Source: an uncultured Clostridia bacterium (GTDB taxonomy: Bacteria > Bacillota > Clostridia > TANB77 > CAG-508). Taken from it: a DNA stretch of 64,000 bases. The DNA is taken from contig CAOMRW010000001.1 in the NCBI GenBank assembly GCA_948485625.1, positions 62,001 to 126,000 of the forward strand. The letters run 5' to 3'. A program made the position numbers and the translations under genes. The notes beneath the pieces are model-generated. The model was not told the origin of the DNA and searched no databases. It saw nothing but the letters and a program-made list of their open reading frames with translations. Of the stretch, positions 8,143 to 17,341 are shown piece by piece (position 1 is the stretch's first letter; the number at the start of each line of letters is the position of its first letter).

Positions 8143-9043
8143 TTATTTTTGTCTTTCTTTAATATATATTGCTAATTGTCTTAAAAATTCTGCTTTTTCT
8201 TTATATATTTCTAGTGTGTCTATTGCTTCTTTTATTACTTTTTCTAGTTCTTGTTTTGCTCCTTCTAGTCCATAGTATGATACATATGTACATTTGCCTA
8301 GTTCTTTGTCATTTCCTACTGGTTTTCCTGTTATCTCTGGGTTTCCTTCTTCTGATAAAATGTCATCTTTTATTTGGAATGCTAATCCTATTTTGTCTGC
8401 ATATATTGATAGTCTTTCAATATCTTTTTCTGTTGTTCCTGCTAGAATTGCTCCCATTCTTACACATAATTTTAATAATGCTCCTGTTTTGTTTACATGT
8501 ATATATTCTAGCATTTCTTTTGATATTTGTTTTCCTTCTAATTCTGTGTCTAAATATTCTCCTACTATCATTCTATCAGTTGCTTTTGTAAATTCATTAA
8601 ATGCTCTTATTTTATTTTTTGTGTTGTCTTTATATTTATTTTGAGCAGAATATGAAAGTTCATTGCTTATTACATTATATGCTTGGTTAAGTAGGCTATC
8701 TCCTGCAAGTAGAGCTGTTGAGTGTCCATATTTTTTGTGGTTTGTTGGTTTTCCATGTCTAAAGTCGTCATTATCAATTTCTGGTAAGTCATCATGTATT
8801 AGTGAAAAGTTGTGTATCATTTCTATTGCAACTGCAAATGCCATACATTCTTCATAGTCTTTTTTAAATAGTTCATATGTTGCTATTACTAAAATTGGTC
8901 TTAATCTTTTCCCGTCCTGCCATTAAGCTATATTCCATAGAATTATTTAGAATCTTTTCTGGGCATTTTTCTTTTCTTAAGTATTTTTCTAGTTCTTTAT
9001 TTACTTTCTCTTGATATTCTTTTAGACTTTTTTTAAATTCCAT
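8143..9043 (-). CDS. ispA: Polyprenyl (farnesyl/geranylgeranyl) diphosphate synthase, frameshift at an in-frame CGG
   Basis: Head-to-tail prenyl synthase supplying uppS. The first 43 codons (ATG at 9043, MEFKKSLKEYQEK...) end in MEYSLMAG; then GGA CGG GAA appears where the family has MAGGKRLRP. Skipping the C of CGG (8912-8914, codon 44) reads GGG AAA AGA and continues into RLRPILVIATYELF and the long frame to 8143, 299 residues in all. The first Asp-rich motif HDDLPEIDNDDFRHG is intact; the second reads DDILSEE, with Ser at the last Asp position of DDxxD. The same C-before-GG pattern occurs in rseP, the DUF212 gene, dinD and a prepilin-like gene. Confidence 0.9.
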
Positions 9044-9073
9044 TTTTACCTCTATAATATTTTATTACTATTA

Positions 9074-9622
9074 TTAAACAGACATTACTTCTTTTTCTTT
9101 ATTTGCTAATATTTTGTCTATTTCTTCTACACTTTTGTCTGTTAATTTTTGAATTTCATTTTCTGCTTGTTTTAGTTCATCTTCTGTTATATTTCCTTCT
9201 TTTTGTTCTGCTTTTGCTTCTTCAATTCCGTCTCTTCTTATTGCTCTTATTGCTATTTTTGCTTCTTCTGCCATTTTTTTGATGTCTTTTACTAATTCTT
9301 TTCTTCTTTCTTCTGTTAGTTCTGGGAATGCTAATCTTATTACTTTTCCATCATTGTTTGGATTTATTCCTATATCTGATGCTAAGATTGCTTTTTCTAT
9401 TTCTTTTAATACACTTATATCCCATGGTTGAATTACAATTAGTCTTGCTTCTGGTACTGATACTCCTGCAACTTGGTTTATTGGTGTTGGTGTTCCATAA
9501 TAGTCTATTTTTACTTTGTTTAATATTGCAGGATTTGCTCTTCCTGCTCTTACTTCTGATAATTTTTCATTGTATACATTTATGCTTTTTTCCATTTTTT
9601 CTTTTATATTTGTATAATCCAT
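9074..9622 (-). CDS. frr: Ribosome recycling factor
   Basis: The 182-residue protein matches RRF in length and sequence: RAGRANPAILNKV near 26-38, YYGTPTPINQVA near 42, WDISVLKEIEKAI near 73-85, and the C-terminal helix region with KKMAEEAKIAIRAIRRD. It splits post-termination ribosomes together with EF-G. It lies downstream of pyrH, as is common, but with a DUF2207-like gene between. Its ribosome binding site is unusual: the AAGGAG lies 31 bases upstream with a hairpin in between (see 9620-9659). Confidence 0.96.
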   Translation of the reverse strand: MDYTNIKEKMEKSINVYNEKLSEVRAGRANPAILNKVKIDYYGTPTPINQVAGVSVPEARLIVIQPWDISVLKEIEKAILASDIGINPNNDGKVIRLAFPELTEERRKELVKDIKKMAEEAKIAIRAIRRDGIEEAKAEQKEGNITEDELKQAENEIQKLTDKSVEEIDKILANKEKEVMSV

Positions 9623-9659
9623 AATTTTATTTTGTACTAATTTTTTAGTACAACTCCTT
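9620..9659 (-). promoter_or_regulatory. frr ribosome binding site with a hairpin in the spacer
   Basis: AAGGAG (9654-9659) is separated from the frr ATG (9620-9622) by 31 bases containing a perfect 8-bp hairpin, ttgtacta/tagtacaa (9632-9653). If folded, the hairpin would bring the site to a normal distance from the start codon. No other Shine-Dalgarno is visible next to the ATG. Confidence 0.5.
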
Positions 9660-9666
9660 TCTTTTA

Positions 9667-10698
9667 TTAATTTTTTCTTTTTGGGGGTTCCCCTAATATT
9701 TTTGTAATATCAGTAACAAAAGCTATTATTATGACTAGCATTGTATATAACCAAAATATTCCATCTCCTGTCAATGATATTGTTATTTTTTGCAATATTA
9801 TTCCAACTAATACTACTATACTTAATAATATTACTATTTGCAATACTGCTTTTTTTGAATGTTTCGTAGCGTTTCTTACCATTTCATCATTTATAAATAT
9901 TCTTTTTGCTTCTGTGTTTATATGTAAAGCTATAGAATTTGCAAATCTTTTTTCTAGTATTATTTGGTTTATTGTTTTTTTATCTACTAAATATTCTTGA
10001 TTTTCTATTTCTGTTTTATATTTAATTATATTATTTCTTAATATCTCACCTTTATCTGTATATTTACTTGCCTCTAGTAGCAATATATTTGAGATTATCT
10101 TTTCTAATATATATATCCATATATATATTAATGGTATTTGTTTATATATAAATGTTTTTAATATAAAAAGTATAGTTATTGATATTATTGATATTTTTTT
10201 ATACATTTTAGAAATTTTATTTAATTCTTCAATTTTGTATTTATCTATTATATATTGTTTTATTAGTTCTTCTTGTAATACTTCTTTTAGGTCATTATAT
10301 TGAACATTATATGAATTAAATGTATTTATTAGTTTTTCTTCTAATTCATTTCTAGAAATTTCTGTTTTTTCTGAAAATAAGAAGTTTAATATTATTAATT
10401 CATATTTTTCAATTTTATGTGTTTCTATATCAAAGTTTTGTTTTATTGTGTAATTATATGCATTAATATCATCTCTATCATATTCTATTTTTAAATAGCC
10501 TTTTATATTTAAATTAAGTATTTCGGCTATTATAAAGTCAAAATTGTTACTAAGTCCTTTATCATATATGTAGCCTATAATTATTGGGTCTATTTGTTCT
10601 ATTTCTTCTTTTGTTTTATTTATATTTTTAGGTGTATTGTAATATTTTATGTATATATATACAATAATTATTATGTTTATAAATATTAATACTAACAT
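9667..10698 (-). CDS. Membrane protein with DUF2207 C-terminal-like domain
   Basis: The 343-residue protein has one N-terminal membrane helix (about 1-20), then a cytosolic segment with the DUF2207-like signature IDPIIIGYIYDKGLSNNFDFIIAEIL and NIKGYLKIE (about 34-75), a pair of helices near 165-210 and a second pair near 285-330. The large extracellular N-terminal part found in full DUF2207 proteins is absent, so this is a short version. ATG at 10698 has AAGGAG upstream. It lies between pyrH and frr with tight spacing. Function unknown. Confidence 0.6.
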   Translation of the reverse strand: MLVLIFINIIIIVYIYIKYYNTPKNINKTKEEIEQIDPIIIGYIYDKGLSNNFDFIIAEILNLNIKGYLKIEYDRDDINAYNYTIKQNFDIETHKIEKYELIILNFLFSEKTEISRNELEEKLINTFNSYNVQYNDLKEVLQEELIKQYIIDKYKIEELNKISKMYKKISIISITILFILKTFIYKQIPLIYIWIYILEKIISNILLLEASKYTDKGEILRNNIIKYKTEIENQEYLVDKKTINQIILEKRFANSIALHINTEAKRIFINDEMVRNATKHSKKAVLQIVILLSIVVLVGIILQKITISLTGDGIFWLYTMLVIIIAFVTDITKILGEPPKRKN

Positions 10699-10707
10699 TT
10701 ATTCTCC

Positions 10708-11415
10708 TTATTTTACTAATGTTCCTATTTCTTCTCCTTTTACTGCTCTTACTATGTTTTCTGGGTCTGCTATTCCAAATACTAATAATGGAATATTATT
10801 GTCTTTACATAGTGCTGTTGCTGTTGCATCCATTACTTTTAGGTCTTTTTCTAATACTTCTAGATATGATATCTTGTCATATTTTTCTGCGTTTTTATCT
10901 ATTTTAGGGTCTGCTGAGTATACTGCGTCTATTGCTTTTCCTAATAGTATTATGTCTGCATTTATTTCTGTTGCTCTTAATACTGCTGCTGTGTCTGTTG
11001 TAAAATATGGGTGTCCTGTTCCTCCTGCAAATATTACTACTCTTCCTCTTTTTAAGTGTTTTTCTGCTTTTCTTATTATAAATGGTTCTGCTATTTCTCT
11101 CATTTCTATTGCTGTTTGTACTCTTGAGTTTATTCCTCTAGCTTCTAGTGCATCTTGAAGTGCTAATCCATTCATTGCTGTTGCAAGCATTCCCATATAG
11201 TCTGCTGTTGCTCTTTCCATTTGATGTCCATTTCTTCCTCTCCAGAAGTTTCCTCCTCCACATACTATTCCAACTTCTACTCCCATTTCTGTTACTTCTT
11301 TTATCTTGTCGCATATTTTTCCTACTGTTTCTACATTTACTCCTGTTTTACTTTCTCCTGCTAGTGCTTCTCCACTTAGCTTTAATAAGATTCTTTTATA
11401 TTTGGCTTCTGACAA
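10708..11415 (-). CDS. pyrH: UMP kinase
   Basis: Phosphorylates UMP to UDP in pyrimidine synthesis. Amino acid kinase fold motifs are visible: LLKLSGEAL near the start, VCGGGNFWRGR (about 52-62), GTGHPYFTTDTAAVLRA (about 130-146), LLGKAIDAVYSADPK, and VMDATATALC. The longest frame starts at GTG 11424, but the AAGGAG abuts it; TTG at 11415, nine bases after that site, gives the usual protein start (235 aa). In most Firmicutes pyrH directly follows tsf; here two prepilin-like genes and an XRE gene (together 3.5 kb) separate them. Confidence 0.95.
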   Translation of the reverse strand: MSEAKYKRILLKLSGEALAGESKTGVNVETVGKICDKIKEVTEMGVEVGIVCGGGNFWRGRNGHQMERATADYMGMLATAMNGLALQDALEARGINSRVQTAIEMREIAEPFIIRKAEKHLKRGRVVIFAGGTGHPYFTTDTAAVLRATEINADIILLGKAIDAVYSADPKIDKNAEKYDKISYLEVLEKDLKVMDATATALCKDNNIPLLVFGIADPENIVRAVKGEEIGTLVK

Positions 11416-11487
11416 TTTTTTCACTCTCCTTATTTTGTTTTGTCAGTTGTATTCTATCATATATATTTTAAAATGGATAGACTTTTT

Positions 11488-11530
11488 AAAAAAATATTCA
11501 AAGAAAGTAAAGTTTCTTTGAATATTTTTT
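11488..11530 (-). terminator. Terminator between prepilin-like gene A and pyrH
   Basis: An 18-bp stem (aaaaaatattcaaagaaa with its complement) with a 6-base loop and a U run on the minus strand separates the prepilin-like transcript from pyrH. Confidence 0.85.
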
Positions 11531-11551
11531 ATATGATGTTTTTTAATTTTA

Positions 11552-12993
11552 TTAATTCTTGAAAAAATCATTTATTGTTTGTTCTTCTGTAATTTCATTG
11601 TCTGTTAAGAATATTTCGTTAATTATTGTTCTAACTCCGTTATAATGTGCTCCTCCTCTATACATTTCAATAAATTTTGTTTCCTCATCTATTCGAATGC
11701 TTTTAATCTGATTTATGTTATTATTATCTTCATATTCTATAGCTTTTATAAGTTGTTTATTTTGATTATAAAACTTTATTGCTGGAAATCCTACATATAC
11801 ATTTATAAATTTTCCTATACAATCCTCCTCAATCTCTATAAGTCCACCACTTGTTCCATTTATGTATTTTCCTGTAATAGTATTTGCTCCAAAACCTGCT
11901 TGACTTTCAATATCACCATCAAATGCATTATATAAAACATCATAATAGTCTGCCCAGCTATATTCTCTTAAAGTAGTATATGGTATTGTTTTATCTAATA
12001 CTCTTCCTATAATCTCGTTTGTTTTAGGGTCTTTTTTGTATGCATTAACAAATCCTGATGTTGTTAATACTATTTTTTCTAAAGACTCTGTTGTATTTGT
12101 TGTTGTAAATTCTTTTGTATCAGATTTTATTATCTCACTATTATAATTTAGTGTTACATATACACTATATTTAGTTTCTTTATTTAAGTCATTTATAGTT
12201 ATACTTGTTTCTGTTGTATTACTAATTTTCGCAGTCTCATCTAAATAATAAGTATATATGCCATCTTCTATGCCATTTATAATATTTATTTTGCATTTTG
12301 TATCGTCTATTTCTGTTATTTCTATTTCTGGTTTTTCTATTATATTAGTAACATTTACTGTTTTTCTAGCTTTTCTTCCACTGTCTCCTATTGCAATAAA
12401 AGTATATTTTCCATTTTTAGATACTGTAAAAATTTTATGTGTGTCACTTACTTGTGTTTTTAATGTTATATTTTCTGGTTCTTGTAATATTACTGTTCCT
12501 TCTGTAATACTAGCAATTACTTCTATATCTACATTTTCTGATGTAAGTTCTTTTGTTAGTGCTTCAGCTTCAATATCTGGTTTTATTCCATTTATTTTTT
12601 CTTCAACATGTACTTGATAATTATCATCTATATAAAATGAGTATCCTTTATATTCTCCCTCTGGATAGTCTGGTGCTTGTGTTATATCCCAGTCATAATC
12701 ATCTTTTCCCTCTTCATCTAAATATTCTGGTAGTTTTTTATTATGTTTTCCATATTAAACTCTTCATTTTTGATGATTGAATCTGTTTTCATAGTTGCTA
12801 TTACTAAATTTAGTTCTTCCTCATATTGTGCTTGTTTAGATTTTTCACTTGCTTCTTTTGCTCTTTCAAATAATCCACTTCCTGTTAAACTTGATATTGA
12901 TATTCCTGCTAATATTAGTAGAATTATTATTGTTATTACTAATGCTATTAATGTTATTCCTTTGTTTCCTTTTATTTTTAAGTATCTTTTCAT
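11552..12993 (-). CDS. Prepilin-like surface protein A, -1 frameshift at A_AAA_AAC
   Basis: ATG at 12993 behind AAGGAG begins the family leader (MKRYLKIKGNKG then ITLIALVITI...LAGISISSL). That frame ends after 91 residues at NYQNI-stop. The sequence continues without a stop in the next frame (LPEYLDEEGKDDYDWDITQ...) to TAA at 11552, about 480 residues in all. The switch point is ATA AAA AAC (A run 12734-12739), six A where seven would keep the frame; it is a canonical in-phase -1 slippery heptamer. The downstream part has Ig/FN3-like segments (FTVSKNGKYTFIAIGDSGRK; YYLDETAKISNTTETSITI) and a C-terminal domain I cannot name. Secreted or membrane-tethered. It may be a recoded gene, a phase-variant or a broken gene. 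Confidence 0.65.
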
Positions 12994-13027
12994 TTGTTTC
13001 TCTCCTTTTTTAGATTTATGTTTATAC

Positions 13028-13226
13028 CATTTGTATAAGATATCTGTAACTCGCTTTGCTCGAACAGCTTTATTTCTATATGTTTACAAATTCACTGTCG
13101 TTCATTTGTATAAGATATCTGTAACTTGCTTTGCTCGAACAGCTTTATTTCTATATGTTTACAAATTCACTGTCGTTCATTTGTATAAGATATCTGTAAC
13201 TCGCTTTGCTCGAACAGCTATCTTAA
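13028..13226. repeat. 75-bp tandem repeat, 2.6 copies
   Basis: The unit beginning catttgtataagatatctg recurs at 13028, 13103 and 13178 with an exact 75-base period and one base difference. The third copy diverges after gaacagct. Degenerate single copies lie at about 24218-24290, 26358-26437 and 37727-37776. Three of the four locations are upstream of a prepilin-like gene on the minus strand. Each unit holds an imperfect hairpin (aagata...tatctt with tcg/cga inside). Confidence 0.85.
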
Positions 13227-13256
13227 TTATATATTTTGTTATTTTTAAGCACAAGA

Positions 13257-13285
13257 AAAGTGACTACTTTTAGTAATCACTTTTT
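13257..13285 (-). terminator. Terminator after prepilin-like gene B
   Basis: Arms aaaagtgactac and agtaatcactttt (one mismatch) are followed by a short T run on the minus strand. Confidence 0.65.
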
Positions 13286-13321
13286 AACATAATATCTTAT
13301 TGTCTAATAATTTTATTAGTA

Positions 13322-14605
13322 CTAATTTGGTAAATTTTCATTTGAATATTCATTTCCAGATAAATCACTTTCACTGCACCATACTTCGTAAACATATAGT
13401 CCATCATTTGACACTGCTCCACTTATTCCTCCCCAATATGTTCCATCTGGAATAAGTACACTTCTTGCATGTAATAATCTTGTGTCAACTTCACCAGGTA
13501 GGCTATTTAAATAAATAGTATATTTATCAGAGAAATTTTCTTTACTAGATCCAAAACATAACCATCCAGCCTCTCCATAAACATTATTGCAATATATAGT
13601 AATATATTTTCCCCAGCAGTCAGAATCTATTTTAAAAAGTGCTCCATATAGTGCATATCCACTTTGAGTATCAAATTTTTTATCATAGCAATTCTGGTCA
13701 AGAGGTACCCCTTCAGTAGCATTAATAACGCTAGCTTCTTTACTTACAATTTCTGTTTCTATATTACTTTCTTCTATCACACTTTTTGCCATTATTTTAG
13801 TAGCATTTGTTCTGATTGTTCCTGAATATATTTGCCATGTTGCTCCATCATCTTCACTATAATAATTCTTTATAAATTCACTATCATCAAATTGAATATC
13901 TACAATAATTTTGCCTCCTTTAAATCCTTCTAATGTTAATGTAGGGAATCTTTCTTCTTCATTGATAGTTATTATTGGTGTACTTGGTTTTATATTTTGT
14001 ATATCTATAGTATTTTTTCCTTTTCTTCCTGTTGATGATATTGCTTTGAATATATAACTTCCACTTTTATTTACTGTGAATGTTGTTTCTGCTCCACTTA
14101 CTTCTGTTCCATCTGGTTTTATTATTTTGGTTATTGTCCCATCTGATACTGTTGCAGTTGCTGTTATTATTACCTCACTCGCTCCAATGTCTGTTGTATT
14201 TACTGAAAATGTTATTGTTGGTTTTGCTCCATTCATTGGTCCATTCATTTCTACTTTTAGGTCTTTATCTATTGTATATGCGTAATCTTTATATTCTCCT
14301 TCTATTTCTTCACCATCTAATTGTGCTTCTATATCTTTTAATTTATTGGGTAATTCTTTCTCTAATAATTCTAATGTTACATTATTTCCTTTTGATATTT
14401 CTTCTATTTGTATATTCATTATTGTTGTTTCAATTTCTTCTTTTATTTGAGCCTCTAAAGATTTTTCCTTTGATTCTTTTGCTCTTCCAAATAATCCACT
14501 TCCTGTTAAACTTGCTATTGATATTCCTGCTAAGATTAATAGAATTATTATTGTTATTACTAATGCTATTAATGTTATACCTTTATTATTTAAAAGTTTT
14601 TTCAT
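13322..14605 (-). CDS. Prepilin-like surface protein B
   Basis: 427 residues, ATG behind AGGAGG. Residues 1-32 form the leader (basic start, KG, ITLIALVITIIILLILAG). Then come SLTGSGLFGRAKE and a charged helical segment (about 40-105), an Ig-like module (about 125-205: TITFSVNTTDIGASEV ... FTVNKSGSYIFKAISS), a second beta module with DDGATWQIYSG (about 230-285) and a unique C-terminal domain with GALFKIDSDCWGKYITIYC and GTYWGGISG (about 320-427). The first 230 codons are close to identical to gene D (24508-26217) at base level; the C-terminal parts differ. Position +5 of the leader is Ala, not the Glu usual in pilins. It diverges from the XRE gene at 14751. Confidence 0.7.
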   Translation of the reverse strand: MKKLLNNKGITLIALVITIIILLILAGISIASLTGSGLFGRAKESKEKSLEAQIKEEIETTIMNIQIEEISKGNNVTLELLEKELPNKLKDIEAQLDGEEIEGEYKDYAYTIDKDLKVEMNGPMNGAKPTITFSVNTTDIGASEVIITATATVSDGTITKIIKPDGTEVSGAETTFTVNKSGSYIFKAISSTGRKGKNTIDIQNIKPSTPIITINEEERFPTLTLEGFKGGKIIVDIQFDDSEFIKNYYSEDDGATWQIYSGTIRTNATKIMAKSVIEESNIETEIVSKEASVINATEGVPLDQNCYDKKFDTQSGYALYGALFKIDSDCWGKYITIYCNNVYGEAGWLCFGSSKENFSDKYTIYLNSLPGEVDTRLLHARSVLIPDGTYWGGISGAVSNDGLYVYEVWCSESDLSGNEYSNENLPN

Positions 14606-14669
14606 TTGTTTCCTCCTTAATTTAATATATGATTCTATATATTATTATCTTTTATGAAAAAATTATAGC

Positions 14670-14690
14670 ATTGCAGGTGGTATATTGCAA
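14670..14690. promoter_or_regulatory. Candidate operator between prepilin-like gene B and its XRE neighbour
   Basis: attgcaggtggtatattgcaa has inverted TTGCA/TGCAA half-sites and lies between the divergent starts at 14605 and 14751. The left part, attgcaggt, also occurs at 26521, upstream of the second XRE gene. Regulatory role is inferred from the repeated motif. Confidence 0.4.
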
Positions 14691-14750
14691 CATTAAAAAA
14701 AAAATTTATTGTTATTATATAAGGCATTAATAAAATAAATGGAGTGAAAA

Positions 14751-14990
14751 ATGAATAAAGATATATATTATTTAGTAGGTCAGAATATAAAAAAACAAAG
14801 GAAATTAAAAGGATTAACACAATTAGAATTGGCTAATAAAACATTTTATAGTTATGAATTTATTAGAAAAGTCGAATCTAAGAGTGCTTGTAGAAATACT
14901 TTTTCTTTAGATACTGTTAGCAAAATTGCTTTAGCTTTAAATATAGACATTAGGCTTTTGTTTGAACCTCTTGATGATGAAATTGCTTAA
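14751..14990 (+). CDS. XRE-family helix-turn-helix regulator
   Basis: 79 residues; ATG with ATGGAGTG upstream. A single Cro/XRE domain fills it: VGQNIKKQRKLKGLTQLELANKT (helices 1-2) then YEFIRKVESKSA (recognition helix region) and SKIALALNIDIRLLF. It is transcribed away from prepilin-like gene B, and the same arrangement (XRE gene at 26673 divergent from prepilin-like gene D) occurs 12 kb away. Control of the neighbouring surface gene is likely but inferred. Confidence 0.85.
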   Translation: MNKDIYYLVGQNIKKQRKLKGLTQLELANKTFYSYEFIRKVESKSACRNTFSLDTVSKIALALNIDIRLLFEPLDDEIA

Positions 14991-15013
14991 TTAATATTTT
15001 TTATAACAAATAA

Positions 15014-15057
15014 AAAACTTAAGTTATAATTATTACTAATTTAATAACTTAAGTTTT
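15014..15057. terminator. Bidirectional terminator between XRE gene and tsf
   Basis: Perfect 14-bp arms aaaacttaagttat and ataacttaagtttt separate convergent genes, with A and T runs at the ends suited to both strands. Confidence 0.85.
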
Positions 15058-15067
15058 ATTTTATGTT

Positions 15068-15946
15068 TTATTTTAATTGATTCATAACTTCTTCAGCAAA
15101 GTTTTCTTCTTTCTTCTCGATTCCTTCACCTTTTTCAAATCTAGCAAATGCAACTACTTCACTATCTGTTTCAGCTAATAATTGTGATACTTTTTTACTT
15201 GGGTCTTTTACAAATGCTTGGTCTATTAAACATATTTCTTCATAGAATTTTCCAATTCTACCTTGAACTATTTTTTCAGCTATTGCTTCTGGTTTTCCTT
15301 CATTCATTGTTTGAACTTTTAAGATTTCCATTTCTTTTTCTACTCTTTCAGCAGATACTTCTTCTTTTCTTACAAATTCTGGTCTTGCTGCTGCTATTTG
15401 CATACATATGTCTTTTGCAACTTCTTCTGTTCCTTTAGCCATATCTACTAAAACAGCGATTTTTCCATCACCATGGATATATTTTGCAACTATTCCATTA
15501 GATTCAAATCTTACAAATCTTCTTATTGATAAGTTTTCTCCTATTGTTGCTATTTTTCCTACTAATGCTTCTTGTACTGTTTTTCCTTCTTCAAATTCTG
15601 CTGGTGATGCTAATAATGTTTCTACATCTGCTGGATTTGTATTAACTATTTGTTTTGCTACATTCATAACAAATGTTTTGAATTCTTCATTTTTTGCAAC
15701 GAAGTCTGTTTCTGAGTTTACTTCTACTACTGCTCCAACTTTTCTATCTTCTGATACATATGCTTCTACTAATCCTTCTGCTGCTATTCTTCCTGATTTT
15801 TTAGCTGCTTTTGCAATTCCTCTTTCTCTTAATAAGTCCATTGCTTTTTCCATGTCTCCATCTGTCTCTGTTAAAACTTTTTTGCAGTCCATCATTCCTG
15901 CTCCTGTTTTTTCTCTTAATTCTTTTACTAAACTTGCTGTAACCAT
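15068..15946 (-). CDS. tsf: Translation elongation factor Ts
   Basis: 292 residues; AGGAGG eight bases before ATG. The N-terminal UBA-like domain ASLVKELREKTGAGMMDCKK is followed by ETDGDMEKAMDLLRERG, and the core has the conserved VEVNSETDFVAKNEEF (about 78-93) and YIHGDGKIAVLVD (about 160). It reloads EF-Tu with GTP. It follows rpsB, with a 163-base gap that contains a small cgagc/gctcg hairpin near 16084-16096. Confidence 0.97.
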   Translation of the reverse strand: MVTASLVKELREKTGAGMMDCKKVLTETDGDMEKAMDLLRERGIAKAAKKSGRIAAEGLVEAYVSEDRKVGAVVEVNSETDFVAKNEEFKTFVMNVAKQIVNTNPADVETLLASPAEFEEGKTVQEALVGKIATIGENLSIRRFVRFESNGIVAKYIHGDGKIAVLVDMAKGTEEVAKDICMQIAAARPEFVRKEEVSAERVEKEMEILKVQTMNEGKPEAIAEKIVQGRIGKFYEEICLIDQAFVKDPSKKVSQLLAETDSEVVAFARFEKGEGIEKKEENFAEEVMNQLK

Positions 15947-16109
15947 TTTTTATTTCCTCCTTTTTAAGTTAGCTGTTTAGGCTATGCTGATTATATATAA
16001 GTTATTATTATAATCACTTGCTCTTAAGCTACTATATTATTTCAAAAAGAGCATAACATCTGTCCCGTCCGAATATTTTCGAACGAGCGTTGCTCGCTCT
16101 TTTCATTTA

Positions 16110-16880
16110 TTATTCTTCTTCGCTATTTGCTACTACTTCTTCCATTGAAGCTGGTTCTTCTGTTACTTCTTCCATAACAGCTTCTGTTTCAAAGCTTTCA
16201 CCTTGTTTTCCTTCAATGATTGCATTTGCCATAACATCTGTTATTAATTTTACAGCTCTTATAGCATCATCATTTCCAGGTATAGCATAATCAACTTCTT
16301 CTGGATTGCAGTTTGTATCAACTAATCCTATTAATGGTATTCCCAATTTTTTAGCTTCTAATACTGCTATATGTTCTTTTTTAGGATCTACTAAGAATAT
16401 AACTCCTGGAATTTCTTCCATATCTTTAATTCCACCTAAGTTTCTTTCTAGTTTTTCCATTTCTTTCTTTAATAAGATAACTTCTTTTTTTGGTAATACA
16501 TCAAATGTACCATCTTCTTGCATTGTTTCAAGATTTTTTAATCTTTGTACTCTTGTTCTGATTGTTTCGAAGTTTGTTAACATTCCTCCTAACCATCTTT
16601 GATCAATATAGTACATTCCAGATTTTTCTGCTGCTTCTTTAACACATTCTTGTGCTTGTTTTTTTGTTCCTACAAATAGAACTGTTTTCCCTTCTTCTAC
16701 TTGTTCTTTTAAGAATGCATAAGCTTCATCTAATTTTTTAGATGTTTTTTGTAAATCGATTATATGGATTCCATTTCTAGCTTGAAATATGTATTCAGCC
16801 ATTTTAGGGTCCCATCTTCTTGTTTGATGTCCAAAGTGAACACCTGCTTCTAGTAATTGTTTCATTGCAACTACTGCCAT
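16110..16880 (-). CDS. rpsB: 30S ribosomal protein S2
   Basis: 256 residues from ATG 16880, set by GGAGG upstream; the longer frame to 16925 adds an unrelated MMNFMEVKTKREEF and is rejected. VAMKQLLEAGVHFGHQTRRWDPKM, IHIIDLQKT, WLGGMLTNFETI and IPLIGLVDTNCNPE are standard S2 sequence. The C-terminal 30 residues are acidic (ETEAVMEEVTEEPASMEEV), common in Firmicutes. It leads the rpsB-tsf operon, with a promoter about 110 bases upstream. Confidence 0.97.
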   Translation of the reverse strand: MAVVAMKQLLEAGVHFGHQTRRWDPKMAEYIFQARNGIHIIDLQKTSKKLDEAYAFLKEQVEEGKTVLFVGTKKQAQECVKEAAEKSGMYYIDQRWLGGMLTNFETIRTRVQRLKNLETMQEDGTFDVLPKKEVILLKKEMEKLERNLGGIKDMEEIPGVIFLVDPKKEHIAVLEAKKLGIPLIGLVDTNCNPEEVDYAIPGNDDAIRAVKLITDVMANAIIEGKQGESFETEAVMEEVTEEPASMEEVVANSEEE

Positions 16881-16989
16881 TTTAAATTCCTCCCTTTTTG
16901 TTTTTACTTCCATAAAGTTCATCATTTAAACAGGACCAATTTCTTGGCACTTCCCTTTAAACTTGCTTTATGTGTTTATTACGCATAAT

Positions 16990-17018
16990 ATTATAGCAAC
17001 TTTTTTAACTAAATGCAA
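16990..17018 (-). promoter_or_regulatory. Promoter of rpsB-tsf
   Basis: TTGCAT (17013-17018) and TATAAT (16990-16995) are 17 bases apart on the minus strand. This leaves a 5' leader of about 100 bases before rpsB in which no known leader motif is recognised. Confidence 0.75.
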
Positions 17019-17275
17019 GCATTTTTCTAAAATTTGCTATTTTACTTATAAAAAGTTTTACCCAAATAGCTTAGTTGCATACTTTTGTGCTATTGTTTTC
17101 TAGTAACCTAAAAATCATATTTTGGCAACTTGTTCTACATATTTTTCTTCTTTTGGCATTATTTTTTCAATTTCAACATCCATTTTCATTCTTATTATTT
17201 AGTTTTCATAAACTTTATCATTTTTTATTTAAATCAATTAAATTATGTAAATTTTTATATTTTTACTAAAATCTA

Positions 17276-17304
17276 TTGATTTAATTTCTAATTTATTATA
17301 GTAT
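17276..17304 (+). promoter_or_regulatory. Promoter of the DUF4912-GH57 genes
   Basis: TTGATT (17276-17281) and TAGTAT (17299-17304) are 17 bases apart, 38 bases before the ATG at 17342. The rest of the divergent gap from 17019 shows nothing recognisable. Confidence 0.55.
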
Positions 17305-17341
17305 ATAAAAGAAATTAATGAGATTTACATAGGAGGAAAAA

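Noticed and set aside
13028..13226. CRISPR array
   Set aside because: The 75-base units are contiguous without spacers and no cas genes are present.
16881..16925. Upstream extension of rpsB
   Set aside because: Residues do not match S2 and the GGAGG site points to 16880.
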